Below are positions 10,826 to 21,914 of a stretch of 64,000 bases of DNA, piece by piece (position 1 is the stretch's first letter; every line of letters begins with the position of its first letter). Both the position numbers and the translations under genes were made by a program. The stretch is from Symsagittifera roscoffensis (Eukaryota > Xenacoelomorpha > Acoela > Convolutidae): positions 71,113,465 to 71,177,464 of the forward strand of contig NC_087064.1 in the NCBI RefSeq assembly GCF_963678635.1. Reading direction: 5' to 3'. Below the pieces are notes generated by a model. It saw only the letters and a list, made by a program, of their open reading frames with translations. It was not told the DNA's origin and made no database searches.

Positions 10826-11577
10826 ATGTCTATGCAAGTAAGTATTCGTGAAGAAGATAGGCCAGCCTTGCGTTTTCTCTGGAGCTATAACGGAAAAGTT
10901 CATCAGTATGAATACACGCGGTTAATATTTAGAGCTACATGTTCCCCATTCTGCGCTATTTATGCACTACAAAAATGCGCTTTGGACAACAAAGACTCGT
11001 TTCCTCTGGCTTATGATGCAATTCTAAACAGTTTTTTTATGGATGACTACATTGCCTCAGTACCGACGTTAGGTGAAGCACAATGCGTTTCAAGCGAAAC
11101 CAGAGAGTCTTTAAAACAAGGTGGTTTTCGTCTCACCAAGTTCTTATCTAACAACAAGCTCGCCCTGCAACATATTCCTTGCGAAGACCACGACGAGATA
11201 AAAACTTCAACTCGTGTTCTTGGACAAAACTGGAGAATTGACATTGATGAGTTTTTTGTTGATCCCCTTCAAAACTTTCCTACTCTGGCTGATAATTATA
11301 CTCAACGGAAACTCTTCAGCTTATTGTCGTCTATTTTCGACCCTCTAGGAATTATAGCACCAGTAACATTTTGTTTGAAGGCTCTACTGCAGCAGATTTG
11401 GAGGCTAGGTTTGAAATGGGATAATCATATACCTAGTGACCATCAACACAAGCTACAGAAAATCCTGGATTCTTTTCTCAGGATGGAAAGAATACCTTTG
11501 CCAAGAATTTTATTTCCACATCAAAGCACTAAATTGTGGAGTTTGGAAATACACGCATTTACTGACGCTTCACTCAT
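10826..11577 (+). pseudogene. BEL/Pao reverse transcriptase (fossil, runs into gap)
   Basis: The catalytic region reads NSFFMDDYIAS, the usual YVDD/YMDD box. It is preceded by LRFLWSYNG and YEYTRLIFRATCSPF and followed by GGFRLTKFLSNN, SIFDPLGIIAPVTF and HAFTDASL, which are standard blocks of BEL/Pao RT and the start of its RNase H. The stretch ends at the run of N. Confidence 0.9.
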
Positions 11578-11777
11578 NNNNNNNNNNNNNNNNNNNNNNN
11601 NNNNNNNNNNNNNNNNNNNNNNNNNNNNNNNNNNNNNNNNNNNNNNNNNNNNNNNNNNNNNNNNNNNNNNNNNNNNNNNNNNNNNNNNNNNNNNNNNNNN
11701 NNNNNNNNNNNNNNNNNNNNNNNNNNNNNNNNNNNNNNNNNNNNNNNNNNNNNNNNNNNNNNNNNNNNNNNNNNNNN
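11578..11777. other. Assembly gap (200 N)
   Basis: Exactly 200 N, a round number typical of a placeholder rather than a measured size. It lies between the BEL/Pao RT and the first module of the following repeat array, so the true length of both the element's 3' part and the array's left end is unknown. Confidence 0.98.
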
Positions 11778-12930
11778 TAAAAACTAAGACAAGAGAAACT
11801 AAAAAAATTGTACTCACTGGAAAAAAAATTCGCAAGATAAGGAATTCGAACCCATCCACAGATACGGAAACCGTATTGGATTAGCAGTCCAAAGACTTAA
11901 CCGCACGATTACCATGTCTTAAAAAAACTATAACGGAAGCAAAACTGAACGAACGATATATTCAAAAAGACTAATTCCTTGATCTCCAAACTGGCACATG
12001 AACAGAAGCTTCTTTGAACAATGATTTAGCTACGGGATGCGGAGAAACTCGGCGAATGCGAAACTAGGCAAAAAAAGGATGACCTCAGAAAAGCATCTGA
12101 AAAAGGAGAAATTAGACAAATCAGTCGAAGTGTGGGTACAAGTATGATAGAAGGTTTCCGTTTCAGATCAAAACTCGTGTGTTCTATGATTAAAATTAGC
12201 GTTTTTGTAGTCGAGTCACCCTTTTTTATTGTTAAAATCTAATTTTTGAAGAGTAGCTCAAAATTTCATGAAGGTATAATCAAAAAAATTTGTCCCGTCT
12301 TTTAAGTAACGCTTAGGTTTTGCCTAAAACTTGCCACATGGCAAAGTTTTTGGGATAAAAGATCAAAAAACTGTGTTTTTCAACAACACTTTTTTCTGCT
12401 AACAATCGAATTTATAGTATGTTTTCTGTTGTTGGTCAAAAGGTTGGTTCTTTCCGCAGTTTTTCAGCATAGAATCGTTATAAGACTACTCTTATAATTT
12501 TCAAAATTTGCTGAATGTAATTTCTTGCGTTTAAGGGAATGGTTGAGGTCAGTTTGCTATGATAATTTGAAAAAAAAAACGTCTGGAATGTCGGAAAAAC
12601 GACGTCCGGAATGTCGGAAAGACGACGTCAATTGACATCAATATGTTACTTAACAACAGAAAACAACAGCTTTAGAGTATGTCAGAGTTTCAAGCTTAGT
12701 TTAAAACAGGTGATTGAACAAATCAGTTTTTGAGAAATGGCTGTTTTGTTGAATATCCCCAATTTTTTTATTCAGTGTTTAGAGTCCTGAAAAGTGTTAC
12801 GAATGAAATTTTTTGCGTGCGTGGGCCAAGTAGGCATACAACTGGCTCCAGTCATGTACAAATTTGTGTTGGTGAATTCTATAGTTGGAAAGATATAGGC
12901 CGGCAAAAACTTCGTCAAAACTAAAACATA
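11778..12930. repeat. Left T-S-R block of the array
   Basis: Runs from the gap edge through a T module, an S module and an R segment containing cgtctggaatgtcgg and gacgtcaattga. It is matched in the same orientation by 19257-20400, about 7.5 kb away. The two copies differ by scattered substitutions and small length changes. Confidence 0.8.
11833..11919 (-). pseudogene. tRNA-Ser(GCT)-like relic, copy 1
   Basis: On the minus strand the sequence has a D-arm region (tgcggttaagtc), an anticodon arm TTTGGACTGCTAATCCAA with anticodon GCT, a long variable arm (atacggtttccgtat) and a box B T-loop (ggttcgaa). The long variable arm and anticodon identify tRNA-Ser(GCT). The ends (gacatgg and tatcttg) do not pair as an acceptor stem, so it is a relic carried by the array. 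Confidence 0.75.
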
Positions 12931-13289
12931 AACAAAACTTGTATGTTTAATTGCATATTTGAAAAGCACCATAACGAGGACAAACTGCGCGCCGGAGAGA
13001 TCCAAAAGTTTTTGTCTGTTTGTTCCTGGAGACAAAAATTTGAACATATTTCAAAATGTAAGTGCATTCCACTTACAAATTTTCGCGGGATTCCGCTTAC
13101 AAATAACTGTAACGTAAAAATTGTCGACACAGTAACTTTTTTTGCAAATTCCGCAACAAGCGAACAAAACTAGTTATTCTGGGATAGTGGATAGTGGATT
13201 CCGAAAAACAAAATTGGAATCCGCAAATATTGGTGCATTAAGCAAATGTAAGCGGATTCAACAAAAAGTAAGTGGACTAAATTTATTTT
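12931..13289. other. Spacer inside the array, no gene
   Basis: Contains several repeats of the words ggattccgc / gattccgcttac / aagtggattc. The same vocabulary occurs at about 21190-21320 just beyond the other end of the array, so both flanks may derive from one older repeat. No coding signal. Confidence 0.4.
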
Positions 13290-15250
13290 CTTAAATTTGC
13301 ATATGAACAATTAAAAACTAGAGCTCCAATTCCTATTTATAGCAATGCAGAGTTTAAAAGCAAAAGCTTAACCATTTTCAGTGAAATCCACGAACACATC
13401 TTGAAACATTGATCAACTAAATTTGGTGAAATTCAATCTTCAGTATTTGGAATACATATCCCAGCAAGCACTTTTTGGGATCATGGTTTTGACAACAGAA
13501 CATCGAATATTTTTTTTATTAGGATTAATTGAATTGAGAGTGTTTGAAAACACAATACACAGCCTGTTGCCAAATTGGGTCAAAATTTGAGGTTTTAACA
13601 ATCTCAAATACCGATATAGTTGGTGGAGAATGAATTTAAATCAGAAGGGCGTTTTTGAAGATGAGATGAAAGCACAATGAGTAAACACCCTGGCTGCTAC
13701 TATGATGGACTGGTTCCTCAAAAAAGCAAACATGATAGACAGGTCCCGCATTCGTATGGCTTGTAATAATGTTAAAAATTATTTGTGTATAAATTATTCA
13801 TTTCACAAATCTCTCCAAATATTTTGAGTCAGAAAAATTTCGGTAAAAGAATTGTAATAGTTACGTTGTTTTTATCAAACATATGCTCGCTTGAGCTCAT
13901 TTCTCATTTTGATCACCTAATTTGACTTATTTTGTTCGTCATCAAAGTTCATTTTTGGCGTTTTTCAAATTAATCCCCTTATGAAACAAAAAATGTTCGA
14001 AACAAAGAGGCGACATCTTTCTGAATGGGTAACTAATTATTACTTTTATCACCTTTTTTGTCATCCTTTTTATTGTTGAAACCTATTTTTCGAAGAGCAG
14101 CTCATAATCTCATGAAGGTCTAATCAAAAAAACTTGTCCCATCTTTTAAGTAACGCTTAGGTCTTGCCTTAAACTTGCCCCATGGCAAAGTTTTTGGGAT
14201 AAAAAATCAAAAAACTGTGTTTTTTCAACAACGTTTTTTTCTGCTAGCAATCGAATTTATAGGTGTTTTCTGCTGTTGGTCGAAGGGTTGGTTCATTCCG
14301 CAGTTTTTCAGCCTTGAATCCTTATAATTTGCATACGAACAATTAAAAACTAGAGCACCAAATCCTATTTATAGCAATGCAGAGTTTAAAAGCAAAAGCT
14401 TAACCATTTTCAGTGAAATCCACGAACACATCTTGAAACATTGATCAACTAAATTTGGTGAAATTCAATCATGGCATTGACAACACAACATCGATTAAGT
14501 TTTTTATTTGGAGTAATTGAATGAGTGTTTGGAAAAACAATACACAGCCTGTTGACGAATTGGGTCAAAACTTGAGGTTTCATTAATCTCAAATACTGAT
14601 ATAGTTCGTGGAGAATGAATTTAAATCATAAGGGCGTTATTGGAGATGAAATGAAAGCACACCAAGCAAACGTCCTGGCTGCTACTATGATGGACTGGTC
14701 CCTCGAAAAAGTAAACATGATAGACAGGTCCCGCATGCGTATGGCATGTAATAATTTTAAAACTAATTTGTGTATAAATCAATCATATCACAAATCTCTC
14801 GAAATTTTTTGAGTCAGAAAAATTTTGTTAGAAGAATTGTAATTATTACGTTGATTTTATCAAAAATATGCTCGCTTGAGCTCATTTCACATTTTGACCA
14901 CCAAATTTGATTTATCTTGTTTGTCATCAAATTTCATTTTTGGCGTTTTTTAAATTGATCCTCTTAAGAATCGGTGAGACCTAGGTTTTAGGAAAAACGA
15001 ACAAAAATTGTTCGAAACAAAGATGCGACATCTTTCTGAATGGCTAACTAATTATAATTTAAAATATTAGAGCTCTAATGTCTTATACTTAAGGGAACTG
15101 GTTATTTTAACGGGAAAATTCTGTCATAAAAGAACTTGTTTTGTAGAGAGTAGAATATAAAACAGAAAGTTGCCATTTAAAGTTGCCTAATTGTTAAAAA
15201 CTAAGACAAGAGAAACCAAAAAAATTGTACTCCCTGGAAAAAAAATTCTC

Positions 15251-15337
15251 AAGATAAGGGAATCGAACCCATCCACAGATACGAAAACCGTATTGGATTA
15301 GCAGTCCAAAGACCTAACCGCACAATCACCGTGTCTT
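15251..15337 (-). pseudogene. tRNA-Ser(GCT)-like relic, copy 2
   Basis: Same arms and anticodon as copy 1, with start gacacgg and T-loop ggttcgattcc. The acceptor arms still fail to pair. It lies 2470 bp from copy 3, matching the higher-order period of the array. Confidence 0.75.
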
Positions 15338-17720
15338 AAAAAAACTATAACGCAAGCAAAACTGAACGAACGATATATTCAAAAAGATTAATTCCTTGAT
15401 CTTCAAACTGGCATATGAACAGAAGCTAATTTGAACAATGACTTAGCTACGGGATGCGGCAAAAATAGATGAATGCGAAGTTAGGGAAAAAAAGATGACC
15501 TCAGAAAAGCATCTGAAAAATGAGAAATTTGACGAATCAGTCCAAGTGTGGGTACAATTATGATAGAAAGGTTCTGTTTCAGATCAAAGTTTGTGTGTTC
15601 TATGATTAAAATTAACGTTTTTGTAGTCGAGTCTCTCTTTTTATAGTTGAAACCTATTTTTCGAAGAGAAGCTCATAATCTCATTTATAGGGTGTTTTCT
15701 GCTGTTGGTCGAAGGGTTGGTTCGCTCCGCAGTTTTTCAGCATTGAATCGTTATTATTTGCATACGAACAATTAAAAACTAGAATTCCAAATCGTATTTA
15801 TAGCAATGCAGAGTTTAAAAGCAAAAGCTTAACCATTTTCAGTGAAACCCACGAACACATCGTGAAACCCACGAACACATTGATCAACTAAATTTGGTGA
15901 AATTCAATCTTTAGTATTTAAAATGCATAACCCAGCAAGCACTTTTTGGGATCATGGTTTTGACAACACAACATCGAATAAGTTTTTTAATTGGAGTATT
16001 TGAATTGAGAGTGTTTGGAAACACAATACACAGCCTATTGCCGAATTGGGTCAAAATTTGAGGTTTTATCAATTTCATGTACTGATATAGTTGGTGGAGA
16101 ATGAATTTAAATCATAAGGGCGTTATTGGAGATGAGATGAAAGCACACCAAGTAAACACCCTGGCTGCTACTCTGATGGACTGGTCCTTCGAAAAAGCAA
16201 ACATGATTGACAGGTCCCCCATGCGTATGGCATGTAATAATTTTAAAACTATTTTGTGTATAAATCAATCATTTCACAAATCTCTCCAAATATTTTGAGT
16301 CAGAAAAATTTTGTTAAAAGAATTGTAATAGTTACGTTGTTTTTATCAAAAATATGCTCGCTTGAGCTCATTTTACATTTGACCACCAAGTTTGATTTAT
16401 CTTGTTTGTCAACAAATTCCATTTTTGGCGTTTTTCAAATTAATCCCCTTAAGAAACAAAAAATGTTAGAAACAAAGATGCGACATCTTTCTGAATGGGT
16501 AACTAATTTTTATTTTTATCACCTTTTTTGTCATCCTTTTTATTGTTGAAACCTAGTTTTCGAAGAGCAGCTCATAATCTCATGCAGGTCTAATCAAAAA
16601 AATTTGTCCCGTCTTCTAAGTAATGCTTAGGTCTTGCCTAAAACTTGCCACATGGCAAAGTTTTTGGGATTAAAAATCAAAAAACTGTGTTTTTTCAACA
16701 ACAATTTTTTCTGCTAGCAATCGAATTTATATGTGTTTTCTGCTGTTAGTCGAATGGTTGGTTCATTCCGCAGTTTTTCAGCCTTGAATCCTTATAACTT
16801 GCGTACGAACAATTAAAAACTAGAGCACAAAATCCTATTTATAGCAATGCAGAGTTTAAAAGCAAAAGCTTAACCACTTTCAGTGAAATCCACAAACACA
16901 TCTTGAAACATTGATCAACTAAACTTGGTGAAATTCAATCATGGTTTTGACAACACAACATCAATTAAGTTTTTTTATTTGGAGTAATTAAATGAGTGTT
17001 TGGAAAAACAATACACAGCCTGTTGCCGAATTGGGTCAAAACTTGAGGTTTCATTAATCTCAAATACTGATATAGTTGGTGGAGAATGAATTTAAATCAT
17101 AAGGGCGTTATTGGAGATGAAATGAAAGCACACCAAGCAAACGTCCTGGCTGCTACTATGATGGACTGGTCCCTCGAAAAAGTAAACATGATAGACAGGT
17201 CCCGCATGCGTATGGCATGTAATAATTTTAAAACTAATTTGTGTATAAATCAATCATATCACAAATCTCTCGAAATTTTTTGAGTCAGAAAAATTTTGTT
17301 AGAAGAATTGTAATTATTACGTTGTTTTTATCAAAAAAATGCTCGCTTGAGCTCATTTCACATTTTGACCACCAAATTTGATTTATCTTGTTTGTCATCA
17401 AATTTCATTTTTGGCGTTTTTTAAATTGATCCTCTTAAGAATCGGTGAGACCTAGGTTTTAGGAAAAACGAACAAAAATTGTTCGAAACAAAGATGCGAC
17501 ATCTTTCTGAACGGCTAACTAATTATTATTAAAATATTAGAGCTCTAATGTCTTATATTTAAGGGAACTGGTTATTTTAAAGGCAACATACTGTCATAAA
17601 AGAACTTGTTTTGTAGAGAGTAGAATATATAACAGAAAGTTGCCATTTAAAGTTGCCTAATTGTTAAAAACTAAGACAAGAGAAACCAAAAAAATTGTAC
17701 TCCCTGGAAAAAAAATTCTC

Positions 17721-17807
17721 AAGATAAGGGAATCGAACCCATCCACAGATACGGAAACCGTATTGGATTAGCAGTCCAAAGACCTAACCGCACAATCACC
17801 GTGTCTT
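17721..17807 (-). pseudogene. tRNA-Ser(GCT)-like relic, copy 3
   Basis: Nearly identical to copy 2 over its whole length, consistent with recent duplication of the 2.47-kb higher-order unit. Confidence 0.75.
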
Positions 17808-19256
17808 AAAAAAACTATAACGCAAGCAAAACTGAACGAACGATATATTCAAAAAGATTAACTCCTTGATCTTCAAACTGGCATATGAACAGAAGCTAAT
17901 TTGAACAAGGATTTAGCTACGGGATGCGGCAAAAATAGATGAATGCGAAGTTAGGCAAAAAAAGATGACCTCAGAAAAGCATCTGAAAAAGGAGAAATTT
18001 GACGAATCAGTCCAAGTTACGGTACAATTATGATAGAGGGGTTCTGTTTCAGCTCAAATTTTGTGTGTTCTATGATTAAAATTAACGTTTTTGTAGTCGA
18101 GTCACCCTTTTTATAGTTGAAACCTATTTTTCGAAGAGCAGCTCATAATCTCATGAAGGTCTAATCAAAAAAAATTGTCCTGTCTTTCAAGTAACGCTTA
18201 GGTCTTGCCTAAAACTTGCCACAGTTTTCGCATGGCAAAGTTTTTGGGATAAAAAATCAAAAAACTGTGTTTTTTCAACAACACTTCTTTCTGCTAAAAT
18301 TCGAATTTATAGGATGTTTTCTGCTGTTGGTCGAAGGGTTGGTTCGCTCCGCAGTTTCTCAGCATTGAATCGTTATAATTTGCATACGAACAATTAAAAA
18401 CTAGAGCTCCAAATCCTATTTATAGCAATGCAGAGTTTGAAAGCAAAAGCTTAACCATTTTCAGTGAAATCCACGAACACATCTTGAAACATTGACCAAC
18501 TAAATTTGGTGAAATTCAATCTTTAGTATTTGGAATACATATTCCAGTAAGCACTTTTTGGGATCATGGTTTTGACAACACAACATCGAATAAGTTTTTT
18601 AATTGGAGTATTTGAATTGAGAGTGTTTGGAAACACAATACACAGCCTGTTACCGAATTGGGTCAAACTTTGAGGTTTTATTAATCTCAAATACTGATAT
18701 AGTTGGTGGAGAATGAATATAAATCATAAGGGCGTTATTGGAGATGAGATGCAAGCACACCAAGTAAACACTCTGGCTTCTACTATGATGGACTGGTCCC
18801 TCGAAAAGGTAAACATGATAGACAGGTCCCGCATGCGTATGGCATGTAATAGTTTTAAAACTAATTTGTGTATAAATCAATCATTTCACAAATCTCTCGA
18901 AATAATTTGAGTCAGAAAAATTTCGTTAAAAGAATTGTAATAATTACGTTGTTTTTATTTAAAAATATACTCGCTTGAGCTCATTTTACATTTTGACCAC
19001 CAAATTTGATTTATCTTGTTTGTCATCAAATTTCATTTTTGCCGTTTTTCAAATTAGTCTCCTTAAGAAACAAAAAAAGTTCGAAACAAAGATGCGACAT
19101 CTTTCTGAATGGCTAACTAATTATAATTTAAAATATTAGAGCTCTAATGTCTTATACTTAAGGGAACTGGTTATTTTAACGGGAAAATTCTGTCATAAAA
19201 GAACTTGTTTTGTAGAGAGTAGAATATAAAACAGAAAGTTGCCATTTAAAGTTGCC

Positions 19257-20400
19257 TAATTGTTAAAAACTAAGACAAGAGAAACCAAAAAAATTGTACT
19301 CCCTGGAAAAAAAATTCTCAAGATAAGGGAATCGAACCCATCCACAGTTGCGGAAATCGTATTAGATTAGCAGTCCAAAGACCTAACCGCACAATCACCG
19401 TGTCTTAAAAAAACTATAACGCAAGCCAAACTGAACGAACGATATATTCAAAAAGATTAACTCCTTGATCTTCAAACTGGCACATGAACAGAAGCTAATT
19501 TGAACAATGATTTAGCTACGGGATGCGGCAAAAATAGATGAATGCGAAGTTAGGCAAAAAAAGATGACCTCAGAAAAGCATCTGAAAAAGGAGAAATTTG
19601 ACGAATCAGTCCAAGTTACGGTACAATTATGATAGAGGGGTTCTGTTTCAGATCAAATTTCGTGTGTTCTATGATTAAAATTAACGTTTTTGTAGTCGAG
19701 TCACCCTTTTTATAGTTGAAACCTAATTTTCGAAGAGCATTTCATGATCTCATGAAGGTCTAATCAAAAAAATTTGTCCCGTCTTTTAAGTAACGCTTAG
19801 GTCTTGCCTAAAACTTGCTACAGTTTTTGCATGGCAAAGTTTTTGGGATAAAAAATCAAAAAACTGTGTTTTTTCAACAACACTTTTTTCTGCTTACAAT
19901 CGAATTTATAGGGTGTTTTCTGCTGTTGATCGAAGGGTTGGTTTGCTCCGCAGTTTTCAGCATAGAATTGTTTTAAGACTACTCTTATAATTTTCAAAAA
20001 TGCTGAAAAAATTTTCTTGCGAGGTCAGTTTCCTATTAAAATGTGAAAAAAAGCAACAACAACGTCTGGAATGTCGGAAAAACGACGTCAATTGATAACA
20101 ATGTGTTACTTAATATCAAGAAACAACCGTTTTAGAGTATGTCAGAGTTTAAATCTTAGTTAACGATGGGTGATTGATGAATTTAATTTTTGAGAAATGG
20201 TTGTTTTGTTGAATATCCCCAATTTTTTATTCAAGATTCAGATTCCTGAAAGTTGTTACGAATGAAATTTTTTGCGTGGGCCAAGAAGACATACAACTGC
20301 CTCCAGTCATGTACGAATCTGTGTTGGTGAATTTTATAGTTGAAAAAATACAAGCCGGCAACAACTTAGTCAAAAATTATAGCATAATCAGAATTGTAAA
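19257..20400. repeat. Right T-S-R block of the array
   Basis: Direct-orientation partner of the block at 11778-12930, with the same order of landmarks: tRNA-Ser relic, S-module hairpin, then the R words cgtctggaatgtcgg and caatgtgttactta. Similarity fades near 20395. Together the two blocks bracket the O-containing units. Confidence 0.8.
19320..19406 (-). pseudogene. tRNA-Ser(GCT)-like relic, copy 4
   Basis: The most altered of the four in the variable-arm and anticodon-stem region, but the GCT anticodon and T-loop are kept. It belongs to the right-hand T-S-R block. Confidence 0.7.
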
Positions 20401-21459
20401 CTTTTTTTCATAAATCAACTCACTCCTTGAAGAAATTAGAATGGTTGACCAAAAAGAAGTGTGTACTACTGAATCATCATAAAGCTTAAGCATGAGCTTG
20501 CTTTTGTTTTGGAACGATACTCAATTGGTTCAAAAACTTTTTAACCGTTCTGTTATTTTGATAAATTTGGCTCTTTGCTGTATCCTATGCTGTAAATATT
20601 TTTTGCTGTTTATTTTTGATGTATTTTATTTATGCTGTATCTTATTGCTGTAATTATTGGATTAATTATAGAATTAGTGGTTATCGGACGCTTGCGTCAA
20701 GCTCAAACTTTATCGGGGCCTGTCAATGGACTAGTGCAATTGGCCATTTGATTTTTCAAAAGAGAAAAAATCTGCTATTTTCTTCGGCCTAAAGGGTAAC
20801 TTTCCTCGTCTATTTTCTGTTCAAATATATTTCTGGCCAGTGGTAAGACATTAGATTATTTAATTTGTCTGTTTCCAATCTCAACTAGGGGGCAGTTGTT
20901 ATCTTGATGGTGCCGTGGAGCATATGTTCTCTCAATTAGATCAGACTAGCTTTTAGGCTAACCGGCAAAAAACCTGGTTGGCTTGATTAGGAAAAAACCA
21001 GGAATTGAGATCCAAGGAATAGATATCGAAGTTGGGTGTTTGACATAAATTGAGATCGTTGATAGGGGTAAAATTGAAATCGAACATTTGGTATTTTAAC
21101 TGTAGCTCATCAACTTAGTATTTGAAGTTGAAAAACTTGGTGATCACCTAGTAAATAGGAGATATAATTTAAAACGCTACTAAAACATAAATATATGTAA
21201 ATGAAAGTCGCAAACAAAATGCAAGTTCCACTTGCAATTTGAGGATTCAACTTAGAAATTGCGGATTCTGCTTGGAATTTTCGGATTCGCCTTTTTGTTG
21301 AGGATTCCGCAACAGCTCAAATCATCTGTACGTCTTTTTTATTTGTTTCTGTATATAACAAACTGTCCAGGATTCCTCAAATTTGCCTATTTTCAAGCAA
21401 TATTGAGTAGTGTAGTGTTTAAATCATGTGTTAGTAGTATGCAAATTGTACACTATGGT
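20401..21459. other. No gene recognised
   Basis: A+T-rich. About 20575-20665 has loosely repeated tgctgta words. 21190-21320 carries the ggattccgc-like words also found at 12.93-13.29 kb. No open frame with recognisable content. Confidence 0.4.
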
Positions 21460-21800
21460 CGGGGTATGTTGTCATACATTGATGACCATTAGTTTTAGAT
21501 TATAATGGTCACCATGTATTATCTGACAAACAATGGTCACCGTGTAAAAATCCTAATCGTCCTTATGGAGTATTTTATACCTAATAGTCCCCATGTTATA
21601 ATACTAATTGCCACCATGCATTAAGTTTTAACTTAAAATCCCCATGTAATCTGCAATGGTTTCTATTTGCACACGTCACCAAGTAGTTTATGAATTTAAC
21701 TATAAATCATAGTTTTAAAAAATTTACAGTTGTCACTGCAGTTTGGCTTAATAGGTGAGTTGCGCTATCTGCACTCTTTCAGCAGCCTCTCCTTCCAAGC
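21460..21800. repeat. Dispersed repeat, copy 1 (tggtcaccatgt family)
   Basis: Begins near ttgtcatacattgatgacca, followed by several imperfect repeats of the word tggtcaccatgt spaced 35-55 bp, and ends near ggcttaataggtgagttg and ctgcactc. The same landmarks in the same order and orientation occur at 55200-55595. No coding capacity. Confidence 0.8.
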
Positions 21801-21914
21801 TGACAGACATTTTGGACGAAAAGAAATATAAACGATAAATTGAAATGTAAATGAAATTAAACCATTTTAAGGATTAATTAATTAAGGAGAAAGCATATGA
21901 GTCTAATTAAGTTT

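Larger units (their letters stand above)
5948..11577 (+). mobile_element. BEL/Pao LTR retrotransposon fossil, cut by assembly gap
   Basis: A plus-strand gag-pol in BEL/Pao order: an N-terminal coiled-coil-like gag piece (5948-6676), a long Asn/Gln/His-rich linker with imperfect internal repeats (6661-7500), the gag DUF1759-type core (8543-9349), a CCHC zinc-knuckle stretch (about 9385-9480), an A17-type aspartic protease (9751-10250), and reverse transcriptase with FFMDDY (10826-11577). Parts of the gag core and protease occur a second time at about 7505-8490, a partial internal duplication. It has several breaks and is not whole, and its 3' part (RNase H, integrase, LTR) is lost at the run of N. 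BEL/Pao assignment rests on the protease and RT motifs and domain order. Confidence 0.9.
11778..20400. repeat. Modular tandem array (T, S, O and R modules)
   Basis: Three modules recur: T (about 450 bp, contains a tRNA-Ser-like relic), S (about 280 bp, contains a hairpin) and O (about 730 bp, contains a 65-codon open frame). From left to right I read T-S-R, a spacer (12.93-13.29 kb), then O-S, O-T-S, O-S, O-T-S, O-T-S, and a closing R. O frames start at 13630 (degenerate), 14615, 16101, 17086 and 18713. The step 14615 to 17086 is 2471 bp and both 13630-14615 and 16101-17086 are 985 bp, so a short O-S unit alternates with a long O-T-S unit in a higher-order period of about 2.47 kb. The T-S-R blocks at the two ends are direct repeats of each other. 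No transposase or other protein family is recognisable. It is not a standard satellite because of the long alternating units. Confidence 0.8.

Noticed and set aside
14615-18910. A conserved 65-codon frame (MNLNHKGVIGDEMKAHQ...) present in four intact copies plus one degenerate copy
   Set aside because: Between the copies at 14615 and 18713 I count about nine amino-acid-changing differences and only about two silent ones, and 16101 shows a similar excess. That is the ratio expected without selection on protein, and the two identical copies are explained by recent duplication. I treat it as a chance frame carried by the repeat.
11833-19406. Four functional tRNA-Ser genes
   Set aside because: Anticodon and T arms are good but the acceptor strands do not pair in any copy, and no Pol III terminator is placed right after the 3' end.
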